Assembly (NCBI GenBank): GCA_963556195.1 | Contig: OY744528.1 | Location: 61,985,552 to 62,049,551, forward strand | DNA length: 64,000 nucleotides | Source of the DNA: Sepiola atlantica | Lineage: Eukaryota; Mollusca; Cephalopoda; Sepiida; Sepiolidae | Reading direction: 5' to 3' | Shown here: one piece after another, positions 53,340 through 64,000 of the stretch | Position numbering within the stretch: position 1 is the stretch's first letter | Layout: every line of letters starts with the position of its first letter | Translations under genes and position numbers: made by a program | Notes under the pieces: model-generated | Seen by the model: only the letters and a program-made list of their open reading frames with translations | Databases searched by the model: none | What the model was told of the DNA's origin: nothing

Positions 53340-54310
53340 TTTAGGTCAAAATAGCACGGGTAAAATGGCGCAAGTGGATAAATGTGAAAAAATGGCACAT
53401 GGGAAAAATATAGATAAAAATCTTACAATGAGTTTAGCAAAATCTATGGTTCAATACATAGAGGGAAAATATTAAAAAGTTGGTCTTAGGCAATTATGTA
53501 TGAACACCCTGAACAACTTGGGAGCCGTCTGGAGGACCCTTTCCCCATAAAAATAAAACAATAATTTTAGAATTTCGTGTAGGAGATCAGTTTCGCATAT
53601 AAATTTAACATAAAATGTTACTCATTTCCGGCCACAGATAGTGTTTCAAAGAAATATAACTAGAATTTATTTTTTGTTAAGGGAAATAAATTGTGTGTAT
53701 TTCTTTTTTTTGGAGGGGAGGTTCCTGCTGAAAAGTTAGTAATAAAAAAACTCTCTTCACCCTACTATTATCACTAAGTCCGAGTGCCCCCCCCAAAAAA
53801 AAAGAACTGCCTTAATCCTATCACTAACTCGAAGTCGCCCCCAAATCATCTCTTAACCCTACTACTAACTCTAAGTCCGGATGGCAACATCCTCCAAAAA
53901 CTTCCTTAACCTTACTACTAACCTTAAGTCCAGGTTGCAACAGCCAAAACAAAAACATGGTTATATCTAAAATTTAACTAAAATGGTTACATGTTGTTCA
54001 AATGCTATCTGGTCAGAAAGTGGGTAATCATTTTACATTAAATTTATATGCGAAACTCATCCTCCACAAATATATATTTTTTTGTGTGCTCTTTTCAATA
54101 ATTGAACCATTGACAACAAAATCAATTTCAACTGAACTAATTCAACGCCTAATTCATATTCACACCGGACAGATATTTATGATACTTGTTCTTTTCTATG
54201 TTCTTGCTTTGTGCCATTTTTTTCTATTTATTCACTTGTGTCATTTTTACCTGTGCCATTTTTACCGTGCCTTTTTTACCGGTGCCATTTTTTCCTGTGC
54301 AATTATTATC
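53340..54310. mobile_element. Candidate TIR element with minisatellite-like ends
   Basis: GGGTAAAATGGCGCAAGTGG and AAAAAATGGCACATGGGAAA (53358-53405) are matched inverted by a tandem run of (A/G)TGCCATTTTTACC-type units at 54212-54300. The 161-codon frame 54002-54487 runs through this array and is not credible as a gene. Confidence 0.45.
53757..53950 (+). repeat. Minisatellite, ~4 units of (T)AACCCTACTACTAACTCTAAGTCCGG type
   Basis: Units begin at about 53757, 53815, 53853 and 53908. Each has a telomere-like CCTTAACCCTACTA start and a CTAAGTCCGG end, with variable A/C runs between. Confidence 0.65.
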
Positions 54311-54487
54311 GTGCACCACATAAAATATCCTCAAAACAAGTTTTCTAGATTTTTTCAAATTAATGTAGACTTATCTAAAGTTGTTTTTTTACTTTTTACT
54401 TATTCTGTAATTATCAGAATCTGTATATCATTTCAGTTATTGCAAAACTTCCCGGTAAGTTATAGATATTTTGTTTTTATTCCCTAA

Positions 54488-54985
54488 ATCAAAAAAATAT
54501 ATTATGTAAAACGAAAACCTTGTTTGTACATTTGGCCCAGTATCATGGCGTTCCACAACAAAAGCTGAATTTTTTCTCTGTTGTTTTAAATTTAAAATGA
54601 AATGACTGCAATATGTGTTTCTTTTTTTATGTGTTTGTTTTTTATGTGTAAATTTTATATTCGATTACAATGTATGTCATCATATTTATTGTTTTGATAT
54701 ATTTTATGAAAGCTTATTGATTTAATAAAAGTTTTTCACTGCCATAACTTTGCAAAGAAAACTGATAATAATAACAAAGGCCGAAGCATTTTGTATCACA
54801 AAGACATTATAGTTAGGACCAATGTTCCGCCAGAGTTTCGCAGGTGTGCAGCTGGGTGCAGTCACTGCATTTACGCTGCGTGCATAAAAATGTTGCTACT
54901 AATTTTAATTTACAAAAAATGATTGTTTTGGTCATTGTATATCTCCAGGTCCGATTTCACTTCATGGTACCAGAGTGAAATTTTA
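54488..54985. other. Unassigned AT-rich sequence
   Basis: No gene or element recognised. Confidence 0.3.
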
Positions 54986-54989
54986 AATT

Positions 54990-55078
54990 TTTTTATTTAT
55001 TTATTTATTTATTTATTATTACTATTACTACAACAACTACTACTACTACTATACTATACTACTTTTTCTTCTTCTTCT
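54990..55078 (+). repeat. (TTTA)n, (ACT)n and (TTC)n compound microsatellite
   Basis: Three different simple repeats in succession. Confidence 0.9.
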
Positions 55079-56265
55079 CAATGATTAAATTCTATTTTAG
55101 TCAACTAAATTGTTTTTTTTAACTCTCATAAATTTGATCTTTTCTTAAACAACTTATTTTTAATGAGACAACACTTTAGAGCATTTTTCTTCTTACTATG
55201 TGTCGGCCTATCACATACCCAAATGAAATTGCACCATGATATATCTAGTTATCATCCAATCAGTGTCATCTTTTCAGTTTACCCACATTTCTAATGCTAG
55301 TAGTTCTTAAAAAAAAAAGATGCAGGCATCAATTATGACAGTATTCATAGGATAAAATTAAAATGCCCTTCATTAACCCCAAACACTTACTTTAAGTACA
55401 AGTTCGGTGTGGCAGTCAATAAAAAAATGCCCTTCATTAACCCCAACACAGGATAAAATCGTACGGCAATATGAAAAAAAAAAGAAGTATCGTTAAAATG
55501 TTTATTTATCTTTATTCCGTTAAATAAAGTCTTATTGAATCATTCAAAATATTTTCTATTTTTCCGTAAAATTTTGTATGACGACCATTTTGTTCACCTG
55601 AAACGGTATTGTAGCTCATCTCCATCACTTAAGCAATTCTTTAAAACCAATTTAGTAGTTATTCTTGCCCCCCCCCCCTTTCTCAATCACCTACATTCTC
55701 ACATCATTCCATTCTGATGAAAGAAAAAGTCCTTTCATTCACAAGAAAGAGAAAATAATATTGAAACAGTGAATTGGACTTATGCATAAAGTTCATGAAG
55801 ATCGTGCCTCAGAATTAGTTGGTCTGCATGAAACCCTCCTCAGTGGTCACAACTATTTCGTTAACCTGCAATATTGCAGGTTTTTAACCCCCAACATCAG
55901 GAGCAGCAGTTGCATATGAAGTCAGGAAGGTTTAGTCAAGACCACACAAAGGAATGACGCAGAAGCAATGGTACCATCGAATCGTCAAGAGAGAAAAGAC
56001 AATGACAGACCGTTCAAAAGCATTTTCTCTACCAAAGCAAAGCCAGGATGTTGTGGAAACCAATGGTTGTAAGGCAATGGTAGCTTTGTTCAATGCGGAT
56101 AGAGAAAAACTCCCTGGCATCTATTAGATACAATATGCTCTGCAAGAAAGTTACGAGAGGAGACTTAATTCATTGTCCAACTTTTAGTATGTTGTAGAGT
56201 AGTCCCCACCTAGCACAAAACCACAAAAAAAACAAAATGTTGCGATTTTCTTTTTTTTTTTGGGG
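55079..56265. other. Unassigned sequence
   Basis: Contains a duplicated AAAATGCCCTTCATTAACCC (55362 and 55427). From about 55750 it resembles decayed retroelement coding sequence (GCAGTTGCATATGAAGTCAG region), but I cannot name a domain. Confidence 0.3.
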
Positions 56266-56269
56266 GGGG

Positions 56270-56990
56270 GGGGTCAATCAGTATATTGACTCGTCTAATG
56301 TTCCGTCAAGTGATGCTTATGCTGTTTCGTCAGTGTTCAACCTGTCGAGCCGTAGAACAGAACAGATTCCATCATGGCCCTAAAACGTCCCTATTAAGAT
56401 TGTCAGAGATCGAGGATTTCCATATGGGGCACAGTCCATCAAGGACACTCCAGGCCTTGCCTTTGTGAATTTTGATATCTCTTTCCGCTGACTAGATCTT
56501 GCTGCCAAGATATACAAATTCCTGGATAGACTTGATGTTGTTACCGTCTTTTCAGCTTAATTTCTCCTTGGCTGTAGCTGATAAATTCTGTTTTGCCAGT
56601 ATTAATGTGGAGGCAAAATTTACTGGCTGCTTCTTTGATTAAACAGAGAGGTTTGATAGCTATATACATAATGTCTGAGTACAAGACAAGGTCATCTGCA
56701 TAATCCATGTCTGTTATTGGGTTTGCTTGGTGTCATAAACTTCTTGCTCTTTTAAGTGTAAACCCTAGATTCATGCTTAGATCAGCAGATATCCTCAGGA
56801 TAAAAAGAAAAGGAACAAGCGTTTCTCCCTGTAAGACGCCTGCAACACCGTTGAAAACCTCTGTATATCTATCGGGAAATTGGACCATTGAGGGAGGATT
56901 CTTATACAGCATCATGATAGCTGACACTGACTCTTAGGGGATCCCATAAACCAACATAATCTCTTTCAGTTTGCCACGATGGATGGAATT
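56270..56990 (-). pseudogene. LINE reverse-transcriptase fragment (R2/RTE-like palm)
   Basis: The minus strand reads SAIMMLYKNPPSMVQFPDRY, GVAGVLQGETLVPFLFILRI (motif B, G-V-L-Q-G-x-x-L-x-P-F-L-F), a short DLGFTL-like segment, then MDYADDLVLYSDIM (motif C) and INTGKTEFIS. The V-L-Q-G-D-T-L-A-P-F-L-F pattern is typical of elements often labelled R2-like. 5'- and 3'-truncated with stops. Confidence 0.75.
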
Positions 56991-56994
56991 GAAG

Positions 56995-58480
56995 GCAGAC
57001 AACATAATGAAAATAAAGAATGATACAATAAAATCATATAAAATAAGTAAAAGAATGCTATTAGTTTAAGTTTTCATTATAATAAAAACAAAAAATTGAA
57101 AACAAGAATCAAGAAATATTTCCTAAAGAAGAATAAAATAATCGAAAATATAACACATCTTCCTTATATGAAGGAATATGCTATTACTGTACGATTACTT
57201 TGGGCAAAAAAATATTTTTCCAAGAATAAGAATCCATAACAACGGACATAAAATGATTCTTTAAATTGTTAAAATAATTGACTGTTTGAAAAATATTTAA
57301 TTGTTTTTTTTTAAATTTTATTTTTGTTTATTTTAAATACTTATTGTTAAATTGTTGAAAAAATATTTATTTTCATTAAATTTGTTACTGTTATTTATTA
57401 AAATTGTGTTTTTTATACCGTTGAAAAATAAAGTATTTAATTCAATTATCAATAAAATCACATTAATTTTAAAAAGTAGCATTCTTTATTTATTTCAATG
57501 CGTCATCTTAGAGATGCTGTTTTGAAAATGCTACCCATTAATCCAACGGTACCTAAATTTTAATAAAATATTCAACACAAAAAGTATTTTTTTCTGATAT
57601 TGAAAATTTGTGATTGAATATGAGGTTACAAGAAAGATTGAATATCGTACAGCAACTTTGAATTAAAAATAATTTTGCTCAAAAATTCAAAAATCCTACC
57701 CAGTCATTCAGTTTTAATGTCCATGTTACATGCTGGCATGTTTTATGGGAAAAATGGGAGGGAACATTAGTAAGCACTTGTAGTAGTTACATTTTTGTGA
57801 CAAACTATTTTGTTGTGATGTAAACAAATAAACCTACGCTGAGTGATTGGCCTATCGACCAATGAAATCGTTTTGCGTAGGGATACATGTCCGTTGAACT
57901 ACTTGCTCGGTATTCCCCTCAAAAGTTAGTTTGAAATTTACCACAGCGAGGAAGAGATGCATCCTCGCCCTCCCCCAACTTACAGGCAAGATGGAACTTA
58001 TTTGAACGTTTATCACAAAGTTTAACTGCTACACACTAAAATGAAGATCACTGGTTGAAAAATTTTAATTTTGACAAGATTAAGACGCAGAGTTTGATTC
58101 GTTTGTAAAGGTTTCTAAATTCTTCTGACCAGAACAGATTTTCTTAAGATGCGTCCATTCAAGAAAAACAGATGCGTGACGTACATAAGAAACTGTGTTC
58201 ATCGAAATTGTGTTTGATGCTAGGCACACGGAGGAAGAAAAGAAAGCTCTTTGCAGTTGTGGAGTTATTCATTGCTGAACCAAAATGCATATTGTAAACA
58301 ATGAATTATATATGATTGATTGAACACAAGTTGCTATTTTACTCATATCTGATGGAAGGGGAAGGGATGTAGGTCCATAAATTTTCCAACAATATTAGTT
58401 TAGCTACAAGAGATCTTATTGGATGTTAATTAAGCATAACTGCTCGTCAGAGTCTGCAATGACCAATCATGCACCTCCAA
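56995..58480. other. Unassigned AT-rich sequence
   Basis: 57000-57480 is very AT-rich; nothing recognisable as gene or repeat. Confidence 0.35.
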
Positions 58481-58486
58481 TCTTAT

Positions 58487-58598
58487 AGGAGCGAATCTTC
58501 ATGTTAATTACAAGGATTTCCCCATTACTAATTTGCAAGAAAAAGATTGTTAAATAAGAAAGAAAAAATAAGGCTTTTCTATAAAGATTCGCTCCTGG
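58487..58598. mobile_element. Very small inverted-repeat element (~112 bp)
   Basis: AGGAGCGAATCTT (58488-58500) and inverted AAGATTCGCTCCT (58584-58596) enclose about 84 AT-rich bases. Size and structure fit a mini-MITE. Confidence 0.45.
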
Positions 58599-58599
58599 T

Positions 58600-59205
58600 C
58601 ACCACCATGCCGTTTTTGTTAAAAAATGATGGAGTGGTGCAAAGTCAATGTTGTTTTTGTGGGTGACGTGTGGCATCTCCAAATCATCAGAGATGTCAAT
58701 TCAGTAGTTTCTTTCAATCAATGATAACTGAGCCAGTTGAAGAATCTTGCAGTAGGGCAGACTAATGTTGGGATGACGAATGCTGATGAGATAATATAGT
58801 AATGTGCCAGTAATGCTGTTAGTCATGGCATCATTGAGGAGATGACAGACTCATAAATGTCAGACTATTCACAGTTTCTCTCTTTGCATAGCATTATAGG
58901 GCATTCTTCATTGTGTAGTGTTGCTTTGTGGTCACGAGGAACAATAAGTGTTAAATCGACATAGTTACGTTAGCTTGCAGAAATTGTTTGCATAGTCAGA
59001 GGATTCAATGTGGCAAATTTCCCAGTGATAGAGACAAAATTTGATAGTATCCGCAGGCGGCGTCTATTGCAAGATCTCTTGGTGGTGAACTGCTAACTGA
59101 AACTATACAGTATGGTGGAGATAAAGTGCTTTCAATTAGAGACATAATCTATAAAGACAATGTAGAATGGTAAATTTCCATGTTTGCAGTGACCAGTTGG
59201 TCAGT
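58600..59205. other. Unassigned, possibly the 3' part of the Gypsy remnant
   Basis: No domain recognised; it lies downstream (minus orientation) of the Gypsy pol fragment. Confidence 0.3.
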
Positions 59206-60250
59206 TTAGATGTTTTCTGCAGTTACTGTTGCATTTGGCTCAGGTGTTACAAGAGCCCATGTAAACCTTGATATCGCAATGTTTGAATGTCTCACAGTAA
59301 GTGGAGAAGTGTTCTCATATAAAGGATGATAGCAGAGTGGTTTATAAAGTTGTGTGTTTGGTAAAGATATCTCGTGCTGGGTTTGGTACATGTTGGCACA
59401 GAGGTGCTGGGTTCCAAATAGTATTGGTGAAGGTGCCCTTGAAAAGGTGTGATTGGGATCGATTATGCTGGTGCCTGGGACTTTGTCTGAGTTAACTGTC
59501 TCCAAGACTCTGGTGAATCTTGATAGCATATCATCAGATACCTGTTCAACAATGATATTGAGATGGTCCGTAATCTTCCCAACAGGGATGATTGTGGTGA
59601 TGTGGTAGGCGAAGAATGCATCAGCAGCATGTCTGTAACATCGAGTCTTTTGTGGTGTATGTGTTCCAAGACATCAAGATGGAATGTAGATATTTTGTTT
59701 GGAGCCTTGGATTTTGAATGTTTTGCCTGTGAGGGTTATAGCAGCTTTTAGTACACACTTTTTTTGACAATATCTTCGACTGAGCATCTTAGCCAAGGTA
59801 TTCGATTCATCCTCAATGTATTCCAGAATGAATTGTAGCTTGAAATATTTTCCTTATTATATTTTGTCATTATTAAATTTGTGTTGGTTCAAATATGTCA
59901 GAGACCGGTGGTCGATGAAGATGACAGAGGGGTGGCTGCATAAAAAATTAGTTACATTTTGATATGGGTAATTTTACACTGGGTGGTTGACCAAGTCTTC
60001 TCTGTTGTGCTACAGGTATACAAAGTGACTGCTATGCTTTCTTTTGCCCAATTTCGGCTTCTTGCATGAGGATTCTCTCACATCCAATGTCGCTGGCATC
60101 AGTGATAAGTATGGAGAATCGGATGAAGTCTGGGAAGAAGATGGTGAAAAGAGGCACTTCTTGATTTTTATAAATGTCTTGTTGGCCTTTTCTGTTCAAA
60201 AAAATGACCTGTTATTCAAAGAATTGTCAGATCCAAATTAAAATTGTCTT
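59206..60250 (-). pseudogene. Gypsy-type LTR retrotransposon pol remnant (RT/RNase H region)
   Basis: The minus strand, in shifting frames, carries three segments. They are the F-F-W-T-x-x-x-Q-x-A-F-like segment near 60200, an L-x-x-P-D-F-x-R-P-F-x-x-x-T-D-A-S-D-x-G RNase H start near 60110, and the end motif Q-L-x-F-I-x-E-Y ... N-x-L-A-K-M-L-S-R near 59790. These are successive landmarks of Gypsy RNase H. A further 107-codon minus frame (59529-59206) has no domain I recognise. No LTRs, primer site or integrase zinc finger were found. Confidence 0.55.
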
Positions 60251-61005
60251 GAAACAGATAGAGTATCTATTGTCGACTTAAGAAGCAACAGTCAGTCTGA
60301 TAGAGAATGGTGAACGAATGCTCGTGGAAGGGGGAGGCTGAAGATTGGTTTGTGGTGTGTGCATGTATCAGTGTCACTGGATGTCAGCAGGGGGGAGTCT
60401 TTGAAGTTTTGTAAGAGCCTCTAGACAAAACTGGTGAAAACTCGGCAAATGAGCCCTACTTATTTGCAAGACTTGAATCATGACTCAATCACTATTTTTT
60501 TTTGAGACAATGTCTTTCATTGGTTCTTTAGTCAACATTTTTTCTAGCTATTTTGTTTGAACACCGGAAGAGATGTGCAGAGAGACATATTTTTCATTTT
60601 TCACTCTGTCCTTGGTGTGTTCACATCCGGCAGGGTGAGATTTATTGTGTAACTTGAATCAAAAAGAGATCAGATTTGAGTAGATTGAGACAAATTTAAG
60701 GTCAAATTTTGGTGTTTTTCTTTTCTTTAATGTATCAGTAATATTTGCATCTGAAAATATGCTTTCAAGGATTACAAAACAAGAAAGCACAATCAAAAGA
60801 GAAACAACTTATGCAACAGTGTTTACAGCTAAAATGGCCCAACTTAGAATCATGTTAGTGTTGTTCATCCCAAAGCTGACAGAACCCCTAAATTGTTCAA
60901 GACAGGTGCAATTATTTCATGTGAATTACCAAGGTGCACAGCATTCATTAATATACAATATCGGATTCTTTGATACGACAGGGGCGTTTGCAAAAATTAC
61001 TTTGC
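60251..61005. other. Unassigned; possibly upstream Gypsy sequence
   Basis: No recognisable motif. An 83-codon frame at 60759-61010 (+) has no family resemblance. Confidence 0.3.
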
Positions 61006-61008
61006 TTT

Positions 61009-61206
61009 AGGAACACAGATGAACCATAATATTTGACTTTTGCCTAAACTCTTCAAAATTACTTTTGAATTTCAAAATGTCAAAAAGTAAATATATGTCG
61101 GATATTATTTATCATTTTGAAGCCTTTAAACTGTCGATTAGAAAGTAATTTCTGGCTTGAATTAATGTTTAATGCAGAAGTCAGGTATTATGGTTCATCT
61201 GTTTCC
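61009..61206. mobile_element. Small foldback element (~200 bp)
   Basis: AGGAACACAGATGAACCATA at the left recurs inverted at the right (TATGGTTCATCTGTTTCCTT). Pairing continues through TTTGACTTTTGCCT / AATGCAGAAGTCAGG. A fragment of the same family is at 43.4 kb. Confidence 0.65.
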
Positions 61207-61458
61207 TTGAATCAAAAGAAAAAATGAAATTTTCTCAGATGCCTCTGTAGCTTGAATTTTTAATTTTTTAGATACAGTTTGCTGAATATTAACATTTGTA
61301 AGTCGGATGTTTCATAAGTTGGGGACTTCCTGTCATGTGATCAATTCATAAAATTCTTGTATTTTTAATGTGCCAAAAAGTATTGCAAATTCAAATGTGA
61401 TTTTTCAACATTTATTTTTTAAATTAACACTCAAAAAAACTTTATTAAAAAAAATCGG

Positions 61459-61483
61459 CATACCTATCCGGTGCTGCCCGGGA
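61459..61483 (-). mobile_element. Degraded Helitron-type 3' hairpin
   Basis: On the minus strand, CCCGGGCAGCACCGG, a two-change version of the hairpin at the other Helitron ends; the CTAG is not preserved (TGCC). Confidence 0.35.
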
Positions 61484-61489
61484 GTCTTT

Positions 61490-62100
61490 GTATTTTTATT
61501 TCTGTTTCGCATTTTTAAAAAACTATGCTATTTTTTTCTACCAAGGTATTATTATTTTTATTTTTTAAATAGGATTTTTAAAGTTAATTATCATGATATT
61601 GTTTAATCATTGAATTATTAATTGAACCAAACTGTTATAAAATATATCTAATTTTATTATGGTAATATTATTTTAATCTCAATTCATTAAGTTATTAGAT
61701 GCAAATAGCTTCCAATCTTTTTATACATGAGGATTTTTAAGAAAGAAGCTACTATTTGGGAACAACTCTTTGTTAGTTCCATTTCATTATAATGAACGAA
61801 GGAAAAAACTATCCACTCCAAATGTTTTCTTACACAGAATACGCATTTTCAAAAAGAAACGTGAAATAAAATACATTCCTGCCAATAACATAGTAGAAGG
61901 GAGAAACGAAAAATAGGCTAGTTTGAATCAATTATCGATATGTCAGACCGATTGCTACTTGGGTCTGACTTTGAAAAATCCGCAAGATAACTTTACATGT
62001 TAGAAGTAAATAAATATTATTTGGTAAAACATATGAAGTTCATTTGCTCCCTTCTGTTTTGCAAATGGCTGACAATTTTACAAATAATCATCAGAGATTG
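61490..62100. other. Unassigned AT-rich sequence, possibly Helitron body
   Basis: No gene recognised. Confidence 0.3.
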
Positions 62101-62112
62101 CTGAAACAAAAT

Positions 62113-62830
62113 ATTAGGCTGTTCAGGAAATAATGACCGATTTCAGAAACAAACAGGTTAAAGAGAAAAAGTCGGCTTGGTGACAAATTCCGGTTTTGAG
62201 ATCAGAAATTGACAAGCGGTGTTTATCAATAAACAGTTACCCATTATATTTTAGGGTAGATTTTTCGTTTTGGGGGGCAATTAATAACTTGTTTTCACCA
62301 TTTTTTAAATTATTAACACATAAGAAAATCAAACTTGTTTTTATAATTGGAAATTTAAATTTTTTTTATTACAAATAATCAAATTAAACTTTTGGCGTTT
62401 TACTTTTTTTAGATGATTATGTGTGGTTTTACCACCTTGCCACTCGGACAGTGGTAAAACTCGGTTAGTGGTAAAAAAAAATTGGTTAACACTCTTAACC
62501 AAATGTTTAAAAATTAGTGAAATTAAAAATTTTACCAAAATCTAAGCGGTATAAAATTATGCGGGACTGTTTTTTGATAAATATTGCTTGTCAATTTCCG
62601 ATTTCAAAACCAGAAGCCATAACCAAGTGGACTTTTTCTCTTTAACCAACAAACATTTATTCATTGAGCTCATGCGGGAACCATTTGTCAAGCTTTTTCA
62701 CCTTACCCATTTGTTTCAGATGGTCAGACACAGTTGAAATAATGACATCAAGTGCCTTAGACCTTTTGACATTGGTTTTGTTCAACAATATTGATATTGG
62801 TGGCAATAATTATGCCCAGGTTTGAACCAA
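62113..62830 (-). pseudogene. Mariner copy (internally deleted), interrupted by a MITE
   Basis: Minus strand: KALDVIISTVSDHLKQMGKV, KKLDKWFPHELNE, stop, the second helix-turn-helix and linker of a mariner transposase. The rest of the DNA-binding half upstream is decayed. Directly after the stop, AATAAATGTTTGTT is separated by the MITE from TGTTTGTTTCTGAAATCGG and a terminus-like TTTCCTGAACAGCCTA (62129-62114). The catalytic half is absent, at the same point as in the 41-kb copy. Confidence 0.75.
62156..62647. mobile_element. hAT-type MITE with perfect 8-bp target duplication
   Basis: 492-bp element with about 80-bp terminal inverted repeats beginning GGTTAAAGAGAAAAAGTC (62156-62236 and inverted 62567-62647). 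It is flanked on both sides by AACAAACA (62148-62155 and 62648-62655). Eight-base duplications are typical of hAT. The uninterrupted target is seen in the sister mariner at 41285-41301, where AAATGTTTGTTTCTGAA is continuous. No transposase. Confidence 0.85.
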
Positions 62831-63525
62831 ATCCAAGAAAAGTATATGCATTTCTTCTTTTTTTCATCCTCGTTATTAAAGGCTTGAAAATTGTATTCTG
62901 AAATTATTGGAAATTTATTAATCAATCATCAATGTAAAATCATCCACTGTATAAAAAAGACCAATGTGTATTTATTTGTAAATATATAAACATCCACCCT
63001 GTTATGCAAAAGTTAGCAAGTAAAAAACTGCTGAACGAAACCATTTCAAGTGTTTAGGGCAAGGAAAAAAGCAAATAACAAGTCAGACAACACCCACCTC
63101 CGTCGGAAATGATTTCGGGAAAAAAATCTTCTACACTATTCCCATAATGATACGTTTTTTCTTTTTTTTAACTTTCCGGTTTGAGATGTTTTCTTTCTTC
63201 TGTCTTTTTAAAAACTTCACCGATTGAGACGTTATTAAATATGAATATGAATATTAGTGCGAACACTGGTGTACACTCGTTTGGTATAAAACACCGGAAA
63301 AATAAATAAATCAACTACTTAAAAGTGAGTAAAAATATCGGTCAGTATTTTCCGAACCACCCAATATAAACCTCTTTAATTCATAAAAATAAACCAAGTG
63401 AAAATTAATCCATTTATAAGTGTGGATTTTCTTCAAATTTACATGCCGTTTGTGTTCGCATGAAAAGTTTCCAAGTATTAAAAAAAAATGTGTACTTTGT
63501 ATGCATTTTTTGTCTGTGTTTGTTC
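62831..63525. other. Unassigned sequence
   Basis: No gene or element recognised, except a 63055-63125 stretch (AAGCAAATAACAAGTCAGACA, then ACACCCACC) resembling 11322-11390 (AAGCAAATAGCAAGTCAGGCA, then ACCCCGCTG), a dispersed repeat. Confidence 0.4.
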
Positions 63526-63532
63526 TACAAGT

Positions 63533-63900
63533 GTTGGGTTGGCCAAAAAGTTTGTTCGTTGTTTTTTAGTGGATATTGATGCAATTCATTTTCCACGCTC
63601 GATTTGGAAATCTTGAGAATGTCTGCGATTTGTCTGGTTGTCAAACGGCAATCTTGTTCAACTACGGCTTTCACTTGGTCACTGTCGATCATCTTTGGCC
63701 GGGCAGAGCGAGGAGCATCTCGCTGAAAAATTTTCTTTTCGAGCAAACCATTTCTGACACACCCGTTCTGTAACAGCATTTCCCCCAAACACATGGCACA
63801 TCTTTATGCAGGTTTCTGTAGCTTTTATTCCTTTTTCTGTAGTAAAAAAGCATCAGATGTCAGTAGTGCTCTGCTTAATCTTCCATTTCAAGGCCTAAAA
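63533..63900 (-). pseudogene. Second mariner family, DNA-binding half only
   Basis: The minus strand gives, in two frames, KGIKATETCIKMCHVFGGNA, VTERVCQKWFA (first helix-turn-helix), then DAPRSARPKMIDSDQVKAVV, EQDCRLTTRQIADILKISKS, SVENELHQ (R-P linker and second helix-turn-helix). Instead of the catalytic D-D-D domain the sequence runs within about 35 bases into TTGGGTTGGCCAAAAAGTTT (63535-63554), a classic mariner terminal repeat. So this is another internal-deletion derivative. The other terminus would be beyond about 63900. Confidence 0.75.
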
Positions 63901-64000
63901 TACAAGCAAAAATGTAAGAACTCCTCTGCTCAGAGGCTTATTACACACTGACGTCAACATACTTGCTGCACCAAATACAGGATTTGAAGAATAGGAATAT

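Noticed and set aside
54002..54487. 161-codon plus-strand open frame
   Set aside because: It runs through a T-rich minisatellite; the hydrophobic, membrane-like composition is a by-product of poly-T. No splice or start context.
55715..55755. CTGATGA followed by GAAA at the end of an unassigned repeat
   Set aside because: The intervening bases do not form a stem ending at GAAA and no stem III or cleavage site follows.

Overview
This is an intron- and repeat-dominated stretch of an animal nuclear genome. The clues are GT-AG introns of 1.6-3.7 kb, many different metazoan transposon families, tRNA-derived SINE heads and long (TA)n, (GA)n and (TG)n arrays. The only host gene I can support is a plus-strand orthologue of LRRC46, a leucine-rich-repeat protein conserved in animals with motile cilia. 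The repeat set (jockey-type and RTE-like LINEs, Penelope-like remnants, Helitron tails, mariner, hAT, tRNA-SINEs) looks lophotrochozoan, and I would guess a cephalopod mollusc. That placement is inference.

Layout. 1-20 kb: no host gene seen. It holds LINE remnants, a large broken jockey-type LINE (4.5-8.6 kb), a pogo-type non-autonomous element (8.75-9.44 kb), a Penelope-like GIY-YIG remnant (11.5-12.4 kb), two inverted-repeat structures (13.0-14.4 kb) and a decayed hAT/ZBED-like transposase split by a 0.5-kb insertion (15.9-17.7 kb). 20.8 kb: a possible 5' coding exon. 21-31 kb: a mariner-type element, a minus-strand RNase H LINE, a plus-strand zinc-finger LINE and SINEs. 32.5-41.5 kb: four LRRC46 exons with exact splice signals and consistent phases, their introns filled with LINE and mariner debris. 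41.6-64 kb: Helitron tails, a GC-rich 1.3-kb island (43.75-45.1 kb), more LINE copies, several palindromes and inverted-repeat elements, a Gypsy pol remnant (59.2-60.25 kb) and two mariner remnants, one carrying a hAT-type MITE with a perfect 8-bp target duplication.

The most unusual signal is a pair of complete hammerhead-ribozyme-like folds, at 30082-30150 (plus strand, in the 3' tail of the zinc-finger LINE) and at about 26232-26290 (minus strand, in unassigned repeat sequence). Both have the whole conserved core in order, three stems and a permitted cleavage triplet. Degenerate relatives of the core occur near 42.5, 42.88, 43.63 and 45.73 kb. Hammerheads are known in Penelope-like elements and retrozymes, but I do not know of one in a LINE 3' tail.

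The LRRC46 model is incomplete: the exon joining a possible start exon at 20.8 kb to the first certain LRR exon was not found, nor were exons after 41510. Nearly every other long open reading frame is a decayed transposon fragment or chance.
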